Shown: piece by piece, positions 29,353 through 43,700 of the stretch
How positions within the stretch are numbered: the stretch's first letter is position 1
How the letters are laid out: the number at the start of each line of letters is the position of its first letter
NCBI RefSeq assembly: GCF_003086295.3
Contig: NC_092043.1
Location: 44,420,884-44,484,883, forward strand
DNA length: 64,000 nucleotides
From: Arachis hypogaea
Taxonomy: Eukaryota > Streptophyta > Magnoliopsida > Fabales > Fabaceae
Direction of reading: 5' to 3'
Notes under the pieces: model-generated
Database searches by the model: none
Told to the model about the DNA's origin: nothing
What the model saw: only the letters and a program-made list of their open reading frames with translations
Program-made: the position numbers and the translations under genes

Positions 29353-32300
29353 TCACTTGCTTTGCTTAGCAGCAACAGTTCGCTGAACCGTTGAAACACC
29401 GTCGACAAATTTTGTCCGGAAAAGAACATTTGCATTATTAAACATGCCTTCCTTCAGTGAAACAACAATAAACTGCAAAACAAGAAACCAAAAGACACGA
29501 GGTTATTCAATTCAACGAGTGCTGAACAGACACTTTCTGAAAATCTGGAAACTAAAAATGAATTTAGTTGTTCCTCTCAAAAAAATAAAAAATAATGAAT
29601 ATTGTTGGAAACATTACTGATTTGAGTGTCAACCAACTAACCAAGACAAACTACTGTTATTAGTATTAATAAACTTGGAGAAAAATTTGGTTGGGTTTCA
29701 TTTTTTGGAATTAGAAAAATAAAGGATTCAATGAGTTCAAGGAAATTACACCACACTATAAAAACTAGTCCTTTTTGTTTACCTGGGAGTGTGGAAAATG
29801 AGTCTTTATCATTCTCCCTATGTTCTGTGTGTGGCTTAAATCAAGAGCCGCATCAACCTGCAACAATTAGAAAATTAACTCCGAAAGGAAATCTTCAAAT
29901 ATAGAAAGAATGAACCAAATGGGGAATGGCAGTGAATTAAGATGAAACTCGCGAGGTAAGAATACAATATAGAGAGGGGGAAAAAGGAAAAGATGTAACT
30001 GTTTTTAATACTCATAAAATACAAGTTATTTTAGTTTTGGATTCTCAATTTTTTTTATTTGGTCATTCTTTTATACATTAATAATTAATAATAGAAGTAG
30101 AGAATAAAGACATGAAAAGTTGAAAACCAACACCTCCTACATTCTCAATAACCAAAAGTAGAAGCTCAATAGATCAATCTCCAAACTCAAGCTAACAATA
30201 TTCTTTCTGGCTGAATTTAAGGTAATTAATAATTATTATTGTAATATATCCAATAAATTGCTTTGACTGGATTTACATTGAGGACGGAAATAGAAAAGTA
30301 CCATGCAATAATTAAATTCTTAACTGCAAAGTGAACAAATCAAAGGGCCATTGGCATTTTATTGGATACCAAGGTTCTTGCTGGTGGTGGAGGAATCACA
30401 ATTCATGCAAAGCATACCTCATCAAGGATGTATAGTGGAGCAGGTTTGAATAGCAGCAGTGCCAGAATCAGAGAAAGTGCCAGTAGAGATCGCTGACCTC
30501 CACTTAATTCAGACAATGACTGTTTCCAGACACCTCCAAATGCAACCCGAACCTCAAGACCATCAAGAAAACTGCATCCTTCTGGAGGTTCTAACTTAGC
30601 CATCGTACCCGGTAGTAGTGTAGAAAATATGGATCCAAAATCACTGGGGAAAAAAAGGCATTGCCAAATTGAAAAGCATGTAAAATAGATGGAGTAAAGG
30701 GCATATATGAAGTGGTGGAAAAAACTCACTTGTTTACTTTGACCCAGGTCACATTTAGTGTCTCCTTCTTTTTTTCATCCAACTCTTCAATCACTTTCTT
30801 GATTTTAGACTTGTCATTCTGCACAACACAATGATAGAATAACCAATTATGCAAGAAATGTGGCAAATTATTGAAATAGATGGGCAAAAAGAAACCTCAA
30901 TTATGTTTTTCTTTGACATTAAATCGTTGTACTCGTCTTCTGCCTTCTCAAACATTGCCATTACTTTCTTGTTGACCCGTTTCTCAAGCCTAAGGGAAAA
31001 ATTACATGAAATCCTTTAACAATATAATAATCATAGTTGCACAAAACATTTATTATTATTATAACAGTAAGTCAGTTTATCACGTCAACACACCCAGACT
31101 GTTCAGCTTGAAGCTTTTCAAGTTCATCTTTTGCTTTACCAGGATCACGGGAAGAAAAATCATAATCAGTTCCACTTCTACCAAACAACTGTTTTTCAGA
31201 AGCAATCCAAGCATGCTTCTCTAACAATTTATCCACTCTCACAGAGCAGTCTTTCTGTTCCATCTCCATCCGTTTTACCTAGAATAACAATAAGGAATTT
31301 CTTCATTAGCAAGGCACCTCCAAATGCATAGATGAGAAAATAAATTATTACCTCATTTTCTATCCTTTTCCTTTCAAGATTACTCTCACTAAGTTTATCT
31401 TCAATTTTTTTCTGTTCCTTCATAATACCACTGATTTCCTTGTCACATTCCTTCATTTTCAGGCGAACTGAGTTCAGCTGTGACTGAACTTGATCAAGAT
31501 CATTCCTTGCAGAATCAACCTACACATGGAAAGTTTGAGGTCACAACTCTTGTTCACGAAGAATTCTAAACAATATAAATAACTATTCTTACTGCAGAAC
31601 TTTGCTCTTCTACTTCTGATGTAAGATTACTGATCTGTGTTATCAAAGAAGCTAGTTGATTCTCCAAGGATGTTTGCTCCTTCATAACAGCTTCCATTTC
31701 CATCACAAGTCTCTCCTTTTCATTATCGTGTCCCTGCAAACCAGCAGGCAAATTGTTAGAGAAATTGTTAGAGAAGCATTATCTAATAGTCTTCTCTAAG
31801 CAATCCAAGCATGCTTCTCTAACAATTTATCCATCACAAGTCTCTCCTTTTCTTAATCTTTGGATTACAATAAGAAAAATACCAGTTGCAAATTATAGTG
31901 AATTCCACAATCTAGATTGGAAACTTCAAATATTTTAGTACTCAAATTCCAAATTGTCCCTCAAAAACAGATGGGCAAGACTGGCATAAAAGATCATGGA
32001 ATTTCTTGAAATACAAATCAAGGCTGCCATAAAAATAGCAGCATTATGAGCCCCTACTCTCTTAAAGGTGCCTTACGCCTTTGACTACCTTGTCAAAGGA
32101 TCAAAGCTGATATATCCCCAAAATGACAGTAGTCAGCAAAGAAGGCACTTCGAAAAATTGTCAAATTTGGCACATCAGAAGTTTCGTTGCACCTTGAGCC
32201 ACATTATGGGTGTTAGAATATCTATGAATCTGTGAATAAAATAGTTATGACCTTATAGGATCAGATAAAATCTTAGGAATTGTTATAATACAATTAGTTA

Positions 32301-33395
32301 ATTGTATATATCTTATAATTATGTACAGATTCTGTTTCAGGCATAAGCAATCTCCAGTGTGTAGCCAAGATATAAGGAATAGACTATAAGCCATAGACCT
32401 TTGTGTAGAGCCCAACCATTCATTCCAAGATTTGAACCCACTATCACACTAGGAATGGCATTATTTACTTGTAGTAATACATTTCAAATTTTCTAATGGA
32501 AAAAAAATTAAAAATAATTTCAAATGAATCATGATGATGAGAAAACATTTTGAGAATTACCTTCAGGTCTTTTAAAGAAGATTGCACTTGGGATTTGATT
32601 GACTTTATCTTTTTCTCTAATTCCTTCAGCCTACCCTCTCGACTACTGTTATGTTCTTTGATTGATTTCTCAAGGGATGAAACAGTCTTGACACATTCTT
32701 CATAAAAAAGTTGTTTTTCTTTTACTGCAACTTTTGCTTCGTCAAGTTCTTGCTCAAGCTTCTTCACCAACTCCCCAAGCTACAAAGAGAAACAAGAAAG
32801 GAAGCACGTTGACAGAGATATATAACATGAAGAAAAAAGAACTAAAAAATTGACGAAATCAAGGTAAAATTGGTGTGTCTAGTACAGGGTCAAATTTTGG
32901 AATGAAAAGAAAGGAACAATACCTTATGATGTTCATTTTGCTCAGCTCTGCTCTGAAATAGTGAAAGATCATATGACTTAAGTTCTAGTTGTGCTTTGAG
33001 GTCTTTAAATTTTTTCTGAAGAGGGAGAAGCTTTGTAATCTGTATTACACAAGATTCAAGGCCAAGTACAAAGAACTGTGAGATTGAAATTTATCTCGGA
33101 ATCATAAGCTTACTAGAAAAGAAATAGCACCCCTGCCCACCCACCCAACCCCCGCCCCCCTTTTTTCCAACCATCTACAACCGGTTTTGCCCCCTTATAA
33201 GCACCATCTACAATGGTTTTAAAGAGGCTATATTGGTAAATTCATTGCCCTTCTATGACGATGATTGATCATTGACAACTTAAATTACAATTTATGGGTA
33301 ACGAATTTATTTAGTATGGATTATGGAACTATTATGAAATATAGAACTTAAGATTTGCTGCTTTTATCTAAAAAAATGTATATACAATATGCATG

Positions 33396-33456
<61 letters not shown>

Positions 33457-36400
33457 AATGTCCCTCTACCTTTGTTCAAATCCCAGCCATCCTACGTCCC
33501 GGGATCCCAACATTACAGTTTTTGGGACCTCCGGGATGCAGCAAGATCCGAGAATGACTACTATGGTTTCCATATTTTATTGGAAAAAGCAGTGTTGGGG
33601 ATCTACCTTTTCTTCAATCTCCAATAACCTTCTTTGGTGCACTGAAAGTTTTGACTCAGCCTCAGCCAAATCATGCAGTTGCTTCAAAAGATCACCACTA
33701 CCCCTGTTTTGTCAAAGCCAGCACAATGTTACAAGAAATGCTTACAATTTCTCATAATATCATCTACACAAAAGACAATGAAACCTCATAATAAAATACG
33801 TCAAAAATTTCTATGCATTTTTAACACTTTCAATTAGAGTATTGGACAAACCTACTCTTGCTAGTCCTTGGAAGTTTATCTGGCAAGGTTTATTTTGTTT
33901 TTCATTAGTCATGGTGATAGACTAATAGCCTTACTCAAAACTTGAGGGTATACTTATGTAGAAATGTTCCTCATTCTAGTGGTTTTTGAAGACCTTTTCA
34001 GCTTAATTCTTTTCATGATTCTCCTATTTGCCAATTTTACCATTTATCTTCATCTAACTCCTGTTCAAAAATTCTTTTATAGGAGCTTGCAAGATCATTT
34101 TTATACATGTTTTCTCTTGATCTTCCTTATGAGAATTCTGTTAGATCCCCTCATATTGATCATACATTATAACTTCCCTGAGATATAAATGTCGCCTAGT
34201 GCCAAATATTTTAACAAGAGTATATCTGAGGAAAAACAAAAATAGGGCTGGTGGCAACATAACAGAAGAAATTGAGAGCTTGTCACTACACTGAATTCCC
34301 AAAGTTGGGATAGTGAAAGCATGGTAGGAATAGAGACTAGGCAAAGATGTGTTAAGGGGGAATTGTTACTTGAATACCATGAGCAATGAGTTCCAATTTC
34401 TTTTCTTTTTCCCAGTTACATATACCATATCAAAGGGGGAAGATCTCAACTGATATGTTCTCCAAGTGAATTAATACATACTTTCATTTTCACTTTCACG
34501 AAACCAGATAATGGCATACCTTCGGCTTCCACCAGTCAAAAGGCCACTTGGCTGAAATATATCTCCTTCAAGAGTGACACTTGTTGTATGAATATTCCGA
34601 TTAAATGCCACCTAACATTCACAAAGTGCAATCCAAATTGAGCATGCATATAGGAGAGTAAAATCCTCAAAAGGTATTATACTAAGACAATAATGACTGT
34701 GATCAACAAATAGACAAAGTATCTACTAGTGGAAACAAATGAAGACTCATCCAAGAGAACAGCATATTTACAAAAACTATAGTATTGTAAGAGAAGCATG
34801 TAGAGGTGGGCATGTAGTCACCAAACACTTCTTCATAGAAGATATGCACATTTAGCAAAGTAAAGAATAGGGAAAAGATGGTTTTCTTTTGGGTGGGTGG
34901 GTGTGGGGGGGATGCACATGTAATGTGTAGAAGGCCTAAGCAGCAAAAGATGGTTTTCATCAATTACCTCCTTTGCAGCTTCCATGGTCTTGCAAACAAA
35001 AGTTGAACCAAAAACGTACTCCATTGCTCTCTGAAACAAAAGTACAAATTAAAAACAAAACTGAGTAATTTATCCAAAATAAAAAAAAAAGTTCAATCTC
35101 AGCATCAAATTAGTTTATTGAGTTTGGCTTAGGTTATTTTGTGTTCAAGACAGCTTCAATCAACATCTTTCCAACAAAGTTTAGGGGAAAGAACAGCAAT
35201 TCTTTTTAACACCCCCCCCCCCCCCCAAAATATAGTAAAAAATAAACATGCAACAATTTTTTTGAGCAGCTGAATAAAATGTCCGTAATATGAAATTCAA
35301 AATAAAACTAGAGATGTTTCGTACAAATTGAAAAGGCATTGAAATTGCTTTCAGTATCAATGATTCTATTATATATCGTTCAGATTGGAGGGAGGGTAAA
35401 AAGGGAACACGAACAGAAAAAATTATTAGCTGACCCATCTAGTGGGAATAAGACTTAACTTTTGCAGAGCAGGGAATATTAATATTAATATTAATATAAA
35501 TTCAAGGAGTAGCACCTTCAATTCTTCTTCATAACCAACCAAAGAAAGTGCTATTTCAGCATTCTCTTTCCCCACCTGAAATTCAAGTAAGAAAAATCGT
35601 CAGCAAAGTTAGGTAAGGAATCAAGTCAGTCAGAATGCAAATTAATGAGATAAAGAAAAAAAATAAAAATAAAAATAAAAACTAAGTGAGAGATAAAAGT
35701 TGCAGAGACCAACCAATCTAGTAGCCTCTTGTTGAACTCTAGCGGGAACACTATAGGATTGTATTTTGTTCAAGGGTATGATTGTCACTCTTCTTCTGAG
35801 TTTGCCATTCTGTAGTAGCTGCTTTCCAGTATCTTCTGTGTCAACAACAACATTAAACAACTTTCCACCTGCTGTAACCTGAAAGTAAACATGTATTATC
35901 AGATTAACATATAAATAAATTTTTACTAACAAATTCAGATAAATGTTATCATACATGTTCACCAAAAAAATATAATGTGATCGTGCTATCCAACCTCTAA
36001 GGCAGTCATTGTGGACTTATCCTTTACTTTGATGAGTTTTGCAACGACACCTTTCACCTTTGATCTATCAAAGTTTTTGACAGGATCACAATACGTGAAT
36101 TCAACATTTGACAAGTATGCCGAAATATTGCGTATTTCATCCTTCCACTTTTGTACACAATCCACCTCAGATGCACGATCCTGAAAAGTTTTTTTATAGA
36201 CGAAAATATCTTAGTGCTAATCCTGTTAGATTGTAGAGAAGTGAATAGAAGCAAAACAAAGCCGATCTAACCCTTTGCAGAGCGTCCATCTCTCCTTCTT
36301 TATATGGAATAGACTCCAATTCGATCTTAACATTTTCCACGTCTTTTCTTCTAGCGGCAAGCTCATTTTCTACAGAAACAGCTTCTTCACGCTTTGACCT

Positions 36401-38498
36401 TAATTGTTTAGTTTTCTCTTTCAGTTCCTTTTCACAATGGCTAATTTTGGTTTTCAACTGTTTCAGTTCTGTTTCAGCACTCCCAACTGCTATCTTTGCA
36501 TCACCTAGTTGATCCTCTAAGCATTGCTCTTCATTCCCACTGCTCTTGCCAGCTATAACACCCTGCCAACAGTTTTGAGCAATAGAATACGAAAAATCCA
36601 CCTCAACCTGATAGTCTACCCATTGACATGAGAAAGTTGTGAACATGAAACCAATATATGCTTATGGTACCTGATATTCTTTCTCATGCTCATCCAGCTT
36701 CTTAGTAAGCTCATCGACCCTCTTTTTAAGATCTGCAGCTCCCTCTTCAGCTTTTTTAACAGCAATGGCCTTCTCTTCTACAGATTGCTTCAGTTCTTCA
36801 ATATTTTTCACAATCTTAAAAATATCCAGGGTTTAAACTCAAATATCAGGTTCACAAAATGGACATTTTAAATTTAACATTTAAATGAATCTATAATCAT
36901 TAGTACCAAACAAAGTTAATACCAAAATTACTTCCTACTTACATTAACCTTGTTGGTTTCTTCACTTCGGAGAGTGTCTATCTTATTATTTAACACAGAT
37001 GTTTGCTTGACAAGACTCTGAGAAAGTGCATCTACTTTATCTGAGAGAGATTTCACTTCTCCACCCATTCTCGCCTCTTTTTCAGAAGTCAACTGAGCTA
37101 TTTTTATTTCCATTTCCTTTATTTCTACCTGAGCCTTCTTAGCACTTTCATCAATCTCGGTTATCTTTGATTTTGCTTGTTCCACCTCAGATCTAGCATT
37201 GTCTTTAATCCTCTCTGCTTGAACAAACTCATAAGCAATACAAAATCTTCTAAGCCTATCTAAATCAGCATTGCCATTAGCCCATTGCATATACTGCATC
37301 CTTTCTTTTCTCAACTTCTCCAATGCAGGCAATATCTCCTGATCAAGAAGCTTGTTAATCTCATCAACCTTACTTTGCTTCTTTTCAAGTGTTTTTAGAG
37401 CAGCCTCTTTCTTGGTCTCATACATTCTCGTCCCTGCAGCTTCCTCAAGCATAGACAATATCTCTGGTGGCTTCATATTTAAAACCTTAGTGATGCGCCC
37501 TTGCATTATGAGAAAATGTGGATTATTAACATTTAGCTGCACCGAATGAAAAAGATTCTGGACTTGACTAGGCTGTGCAAGCTTCCCATTGATCAAATAC
37601 TTGTTCCTCCCTCCAACTACTATCTGCATTGTGCGTCAATTAAAGACATAGGTATACAAAACAAGAATTACTAACTAACATCTGACTTTAGAAGCAATAG
37701 TTACCTAAACAGTGCAGTGAACAACCACTTGAAACCTTAAAAGTATAATGAGAAAATCAGTTCACACAACTATGAATCTTAGAACCCATAAGTCAACTTT
37801 TTTTAGTTTAACATTTTATTTTCTTTTATGTTAAATAGTATCAAAATTAGAAATTACAAAGCTGTAAATAGATCTTAACTAACCAGAACTAAAAAAAATA
37901 TATACAGAATTTAGACAGACAAAACCCATATAAAATAATGCTTTCTTTTTTTCAAAATTACATACTATAAGTTTTATTTTATTTTTTGTCAACTTTTGTT
38001 TGCCAATAATGTACAGAATTATAACTAGTATACAAAAGAGAAATTGCGAGCTCTTAACAGACAACTTAACGAAATATTAAAACGATCGCTTATAAACGGC
38101 TAGTGACAGAAAATTTAATTCAACCAAAACATCTAAAAGCATCAGAAACAGATAAATTCAACAAATTAAAAAACAGTAACCTGTCTTGTTACTGTAATCT
38201 CGGAATGGTCTTCATATCCGAGAGGGCTTCGACTCCTATCAGAGTTATCGAAAACAATTGACACCGTCGCTTTTGTAATCCCCGCTTGTCCCTGCTTGTA
38301 AACAAGCTCCTGGAGGTTCGAAGCTCGAACCTGCTGCAAATTGGTGATACCCAGCACGAAGCAAATCGAATCGAGAATGTTCGATTTGCCGGAACCGTTC
38401 AGGCCCGTTATGGCATTGAAGAACGGGTCGAAACCCGGAACAACGGTTCGCGTCGCATATGATTTGAAACCTTCCAAGCAAACCTCCTTAATGTACAT
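29353..38498 (-). CDS. SMC2: Structural maintenance of chromosomes protein 2 (condensin core subunit), 1176 aa
   Basis: Twenty exons on the minus strand: 38498-38181, 37623-36943, 36814-36671, 36562-36272, 36180-35995, 35878-35714, 35575-35516, 35030-34968, 34611-34520, 33703-33607, 33039-32923, 32779-32561, 31733-31593, 31519-31352, 31278-31094, 30989-30896, 30818-30730, 30643-30418, 29857-29783, 29472-29353. All splice sites are canonical and phases sum to 1177 codons, the size of plant SMC2. Walker A G-L-N-G-S-G-K-S lies at 32-39, long coiled coils flank a hinge (about 500-680), the ABC signature L-S-G-G-Q is at 1083-1087, and Walker B L-D-E at 1110-1112. SMC2 pairs with SMC4 in condensin to compact mitotic chromosomes. 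No lesion is seen, so it should be functional. Confidence 0.96.
31750..31853. repeat. Copies of exon 13 and exon 15 pieces inside SMC2 intron 12
   Basis: 31799-31833 is identical to exon 15 bases 31201-31235. Immediately after, 31831-31852 is identical to exon 13 bases 31700-31721. 31762-31779 is the reverse complement of 31811-31828, forming an 18-bp-arm hairpin. The pattern is that of templated filler DNA from break repair. Confidence 0.88.
33397..33452. repeat. (TA)28 microsatellite in SMC2 intron 10
   Basis: Uninterrupted TA dinucleotide run of about 56 bp. Likely polymorphic in length. Confidence 0.95.
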
Positions 38499-38883
38499 CG
38501 CTCGAAAGTATAAAAAATTGGGAATAAAAATGGAAGAAATGAAGGGCGTAGGGTTTTGGAGATCGAAACCCTAAATGAAAGAGCTTTGGTTGAGTGCTTC
38601 ACCGCGGGTTGTTGAAGGTTTCAGGATTTAGAGAGTGGGAAAAGGGAGAGAAAGACTTGAAATTTAAATTTTGAGGTAAGTGATGATGGATCTGCGTTGT
38701 TTACTTGTTTTGTTGTGTTCATGAGTTGAAGACTTGAAGTCAAGGGAATGCCCAAAAGGCGGGAAAATACTTTTTGAGTTTTGGTTATCATTTAGAATTT
38801 TAGACCAATAATTTTAATTTTAATTTAATAATTTCTGGTTCAGCAATGAATTTTGGTGTAAATTTTTGGGAATAAGCCAATAC
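38499..38883 (-). promoter_or_regulatory. SMC2 5' UTR and promoter
   Basis: The first 150 bp upstream of the ATG includes a leader with 'aaccctaaatgaaag' (minus-strand CTTTCATTTAGGGTT), a telo-box-like motif common in genes of dividing cells. The intergenic DNA is cut at 38884 by a copia LTR, so only about 385 bp of original promoter remains next to the gene. Confidence 0.4.
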
Positions 38884-39248
38884 TCTTGTGATAAAAATGT
38901 GGATAACTATTATTTGGGGCCAACTTTCTCAATATTGAAGGAATAATTAATTTTTAAGACAAGTTTAAATAAATGAATTTTAAAAAAATAAGACTTAGTA
39001 TGTATATAAATAGAGGTTTAAATCTTTAACAATAAACATGATCAATAATAAAAAAATTTATCCCTCTTTTATATTATCAGATACTCTTTTCTATTTTATA
39101 TAAGATACTACATATATTAGTAAATATATTAATCATATTTATTATATTGAGATAGTAATTGTGAGGAATATTACTACTAGAGTTATTTATTTATAACTCT
39201 TTTATTTTATTTTATATTTATTATATATTCTTTATTTATTTTACAACA
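38884..39248 (+). repeat. 5' LTR of the copia element
   Basis: Starts TCTTGTGATAAAA (the 3' copy starts TGTTGTGATAAAG, so the TG is mutated here) and ends ACAACA. It includes 'tatataaatagagg', a likely TATA region. Confidence 0.85.
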
Positions 39249-40427
39249 CAGTATCAGCATGAGATTTTGACTAAATTTTAAGAAGACTCAGATAACAAAT
39301 TTTTTTATGTCAAAATTCTCTTATCTTAAATTTAATGCTTTTAATATATCTGGATAAGGACGAAGCTTTTCATGATATTTTATATAAAATAAGTAATACT
39401 TCTTCAAACATATTATTTAGCTAATTTAGTTGTCTATCTTTTTAGTAAAATTATTTATGTGTATTCGAAACTTACATAATTCATTCATTTGATAATATTT
39501 TATGCCAAATTTAGTATAATAGCTTTTGAACTTTTATCTTTTTACCTAATTGAAATTTTACAAATTGAAAAAAAAATATATATTGAACTATAATAAACTT
39601 TGATAATTAACTTTTTGACAATAATTTAATTTAATGTTATTTTAAGTTTTATTAATTTTTTAGATACAAAATTAAGATATTCAAAAAATATTAGTGTTAT
39701 AATATTCAAAGTTTCGATCATTTAACTTCTAAGCTAATTTCCAGACAATTATAATTTTATGTATTATCTTTAAAAAATTAAATAATTTTTTATCAATTTA
39801 TTTAATATTATTTTATATTTTTCTATTTTCTTAATTGAATTTTTTTATCCATAAAACATTTAAATTATCAATTAGCGTATATTATAATTTTTAATATTTA
39901 TCATTGTAATGATAATTTTTTTTGCATATTTAATATTTTATATATTCTAATTTTTTTACAAATATAATGATAAAAATAAAAAAATATATTTTTTTTAAGA
40001 GGAAAACTAATGTTTAAAAAAAATACATAATCTATAATATCAACATCTATTAATAGTTTTATTACTCTAATAAATCATAAAAAAAATGATTCAATGTAAG
40101 TATATAACTTTTAAAAGTTTAAATAATCATAACTAATTAATAAATTTGATCTTATTTCTTTAGAATGAAATCCTAGAAATAGTTAGTTTTAATTTTGACT
40201 ATATCATTCAAATAAAAAAGATGAAATTAAAAGATGTTATGATAAATAACATCAATATAAAAAATATTTAAATTATTATTATTTATCTGGTACAAATTAT
40301 TTAAAATAATTTTAATATATTTAGTTTAATTTTTTTCTTTGTAACTAAAATAAAAATACAACATATTATCTTCTATTTTTTAAATTATATATTGGCCCCT
40401 CAAAAATTTCTGTTCAAGCTCTGTCAC

Positions 40428-41358
40428 TGTATTTGAAAATAATTATTTATCATGGATATTAGATGCTGAAATCCATCTTGATTCAATAGATCTTGGAGAT
40501 ACCATTAAAGCTGAAAATAATACATCCCAAAAGGATAAAGTCAAAGCTATGATTTTTCTTCGTCGTCATCTTGACGAATGATTGAAAAATAAATATCTCA
40601 CATTAAAAGATCCTGTAGATCTGTAGAAAGACTTTGAAGAAAAGTACAATCATCAAAAGACGGTGATACTTCCTCAAGCCCAATATGAATGGACGCACTT
40701 GCGTCTACAGGAATTTAAATCCACAAATGAATATAATTCAGCAATATTTTGAATCACCTCACAAATGAAATTATGTGGAGAAAATATATCTGATAATGAT
40801 ATGTTAGAGAAAACTTTCTCGTCCTTCCATGCCTCGAATGTGCTCCTACAGCAGCAGTATTGAAAAAATGATTTAAAAAATATTATGAGTTAATTTTTTG
40901 CCTTATTGTTGTTGAACGTAACAATGAGTTGCTTTTAAAAAATCACGAAGTGCGTCTAGTTGGCGCCGCCCCATTTCCTGAAGCAAATGCGGCAAATCAT
41001 TACCCCATAAGAGATAAATGGCAAGGTTTTAGTAACAAGAAAAATTATGGAATGAAAAGGAATTATGTTTACTAAGGATCTCACCAGAAGTGGGATAAAG
41101 AAATGAACAATGGGCAAAATAAATCAACAGAGGATAAATATTTCTGTTGTGGTGGAAATGGTCATTGGTCACGTACCTGTCGTACCCCAAGGCACCTAGT
41201 CGATCTTTATCAATCATCTTTGAAAAAAGACAGCAAATGAAAGGAGTTGAATTTTGTTTCAAATGATGCTGAAAATTCCACCACTCATTATGATGTATCT
41301 GATTTCTTTGAGGATTCAAAAGGAAATATTGGTCATTTGATCAATGATATAATAGTTT
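40428..41358 (+). pseudogene. Copia gag (UBN2 type) pseudogene
   Basis: Frame-interrupted translation shows W-I-L-D-A-E-I-H-L, L-R-R-H-L-D-E, K-Y-L-T-L-K-D-P and a zinc knuckle C-C-G-G-N-G-H-W-S-R-T-C. More than ten in-frame stops are present. Confidence 0.8.
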
Positions 41359-41618
41359 AATATGTGAGATTGTTAAGTAGTCATGTAAATAAATAATGTA
41401 AAGAACTTTTTGTTAAGTTTTATTTTCTATGCATTTGAATTGCAAGTACGATGTATATAAATAATGTTTAATAAAATATTTATAAATTTTAAAAGTATTG
41501 TGCTAAGATAATAATAATAAATTTTTTAGTATATATTTTACTTTTTAGAAAAATATTTTCAATCAAGAAAATAATTTTACTGCGTAAATATTTCTACTCA
41601 TTTTATTATTATTTATCT

Positions 41619-43700
41619 TTGAAGAAAATGACAATGACATATAGTAAAGATATTTGCCTTGCGGATATTACAAGTTCGCACATCGTTCTCAAAAATAATA
41701 TATGTTTTACCCATCTTGTACCAAAAGAAGAATATGTTAATACTATTATTGGCTCAGGCAATGGGATAGAAGGCTCCGGAAGAGCTATAATTTTGTTTCC
41801 TAGAGGAACAAAATTTATAATAAATAATGCACTATTGTCTACCAAGTCTCTAAGAAACTTGTTCAGTTTTAAAGATATTCGCTGAAATGGATATCATATT
41901 GAAACAATGAATGAGGAAAATCATGAGTATTTAGATAGCGTTTGGTTACTGAGATATAGACACTGAGACATAGACATAGTGGTACACGGTGACACATCTC
42001 TGCTGTTTTGTTTGGTGAGACACAGATTTTCGAAGGACACGGGAGGACACGGATGGACATGGAGACACTAAATTTGTGTACCTTCAAATTGGTGAGACAC
42101 TAATTTTTTACTCTTTTACCCTTATTGAGTTTTTAAAATTTGTCTTCTTATCTTCCCAAATCTTTTTTTTTCTCTTTCTCTTTTAGATTCTACAACTAAA
42201 TTTACTTTTCTATTTTTTTTCAAAAAAAATTTGTACATTTAATTTTTTTATTTATTTAAATTTTGATTAATCTTTGATAAATTCTGAACTTTAATTTTCT
42301 ATTTTTTTCAAGAATAATTATATATTTAATATTTAAATGATAATTTAAGATGGTATTAGAAGAAATAAAAAATTATTAGAAGAAATAAAAATTTAATGGT
42401 GATGGCATGCATTGTTTGGGATAATAGGTGTATTGTAATGGTGGTAAAGTTTGTGGTTGAATGAAGGGTAATTCAGTATTTTTCAAATATATGTGTCTTG
42501 TTTCTTATTTTTGACAAACACAATACATAGACACAAATATTTTATGTCCATGTCTTTAATGCATGTGTCTCTGTGTCTATGTCTCATCAAATACATCAAC
42601 CAAACGGAGCCTTATGTATCACAACTTAAGATTTAAATAAAAATGTTATATTAGAAAAGTTACCATCACTCTCATATGGGTTATATTATACCGAGATTAG
42701 TGTAATTGAATCACATGTCATTGTAAACCAGAAGTTTACTAGCCCAAATGAATTCATAACTTGGCACAACCGATTGGGTCATCTGCGAACAACAATGATG
42801 CGGAGAATTATTGAAAACTCCCATGGACATTCACTAAAGAACGAGAAAATTCTTAAATCTAGTAAATTTTGTTGTGCTGCATGTTCGCAGGGAAAGCTAA
42901 TTTTAAGGCCATCACCAGTAAATATTTGATTTAAATCCCATGAATTTCTATAAAGGATTCAGGGCAATATATGCGGACCTATTCATCCACCATGTGGATC
43001 TTTTAGATATTTTATGGTCCTAATAGACGCATCTTCGAGATTGTCACATGTGTGCTTATTGTCTTCTCGCAACCTGGCGTTTGCGAGATTACTTGCTCAA
43101 ATTATTCGATTAAAAGCACAATTTTCAGAAAATTCAATCAAAATAATTCGTCTCGATAATGCTGGTGAATTTACTTCCCAAGCCTTTGATGCTAATTGTG
43201 TGACTAATGGAATAAGTGTTGAACATCCAGTAGCTCATGTTTACACACAAAATGGGTTAGTGGAATCACTTATTAAACGCCTCCAATTGATTACTAGACC
43301 TTTACTTATGAGAACAAATCTCCCAACCTCAGTTTGATGCATGCTATTTTACATGCCGCATCACTCATTCGTTTGAGACTAACAAGTTATCATCAGTTCT
43401 CTCCTATGCAATTTGCTTTTGGCCCGCAGCCAAATGTTTCCCATTTAAAAATATTCGGATGTGCGATATATGTTCCTATTGTACCACATTCTCGCACTAA
43501 AATGGGACCCAAAAAAACTTGGGATATATGTTGGATATGATTCTCCCTCTATAGTAAGATATCTTGAGATACAAACTGGGGATGTATTTAAAGCCCGATT
43601 TGTGAATTGTTGTTTTGATGAATCAAAATGTCCAATAATAGAGGAGAGAATAAACTTCCTGAAAAGGAACTTAATTGGAATGCATCATCGTTGATGCATT
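41619..43700 (+). pseudogene. Copia protease and integrase pseudogene, interrupted by a MITE
   Basis: 41619-41885 is the protease end (A-L-L-S-T-K-S-L-R-N-L-F-S-F-K-D-I-R). After the MITE, the zinc-binding W-H-N-R-L-G-H-L and C-x-A-C motifs, the integrase core with D-N-A-G-E-F and the G-Y-D-S-P-S block follow. Stops and frame changes occur at about 42930, 43336 and 43520. Confidence 0.82.
41934..42611. mobile_element. PIF/Harbinger (Tourist-like) MITE nested in copia pol
   Basis: 678 bp with TIRs GATAGCGTTTGGTT / GGCTCCGTTTGGTT and subterminal 'gagacatagaca' repeats. Target duplication TTA at 41931-41933 and 42612-42614. Removing it restores the copia context (…E-Y-L-Y-V-S-Q…). Internal DNA is AT-rich without ORFs. 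Confidence 0.88.

Noticed and set aside
33355..33757. ORFs with (I-Y)n repeats
   Set aside because: Translation of the TA microsatellite and an SMC2 intron.
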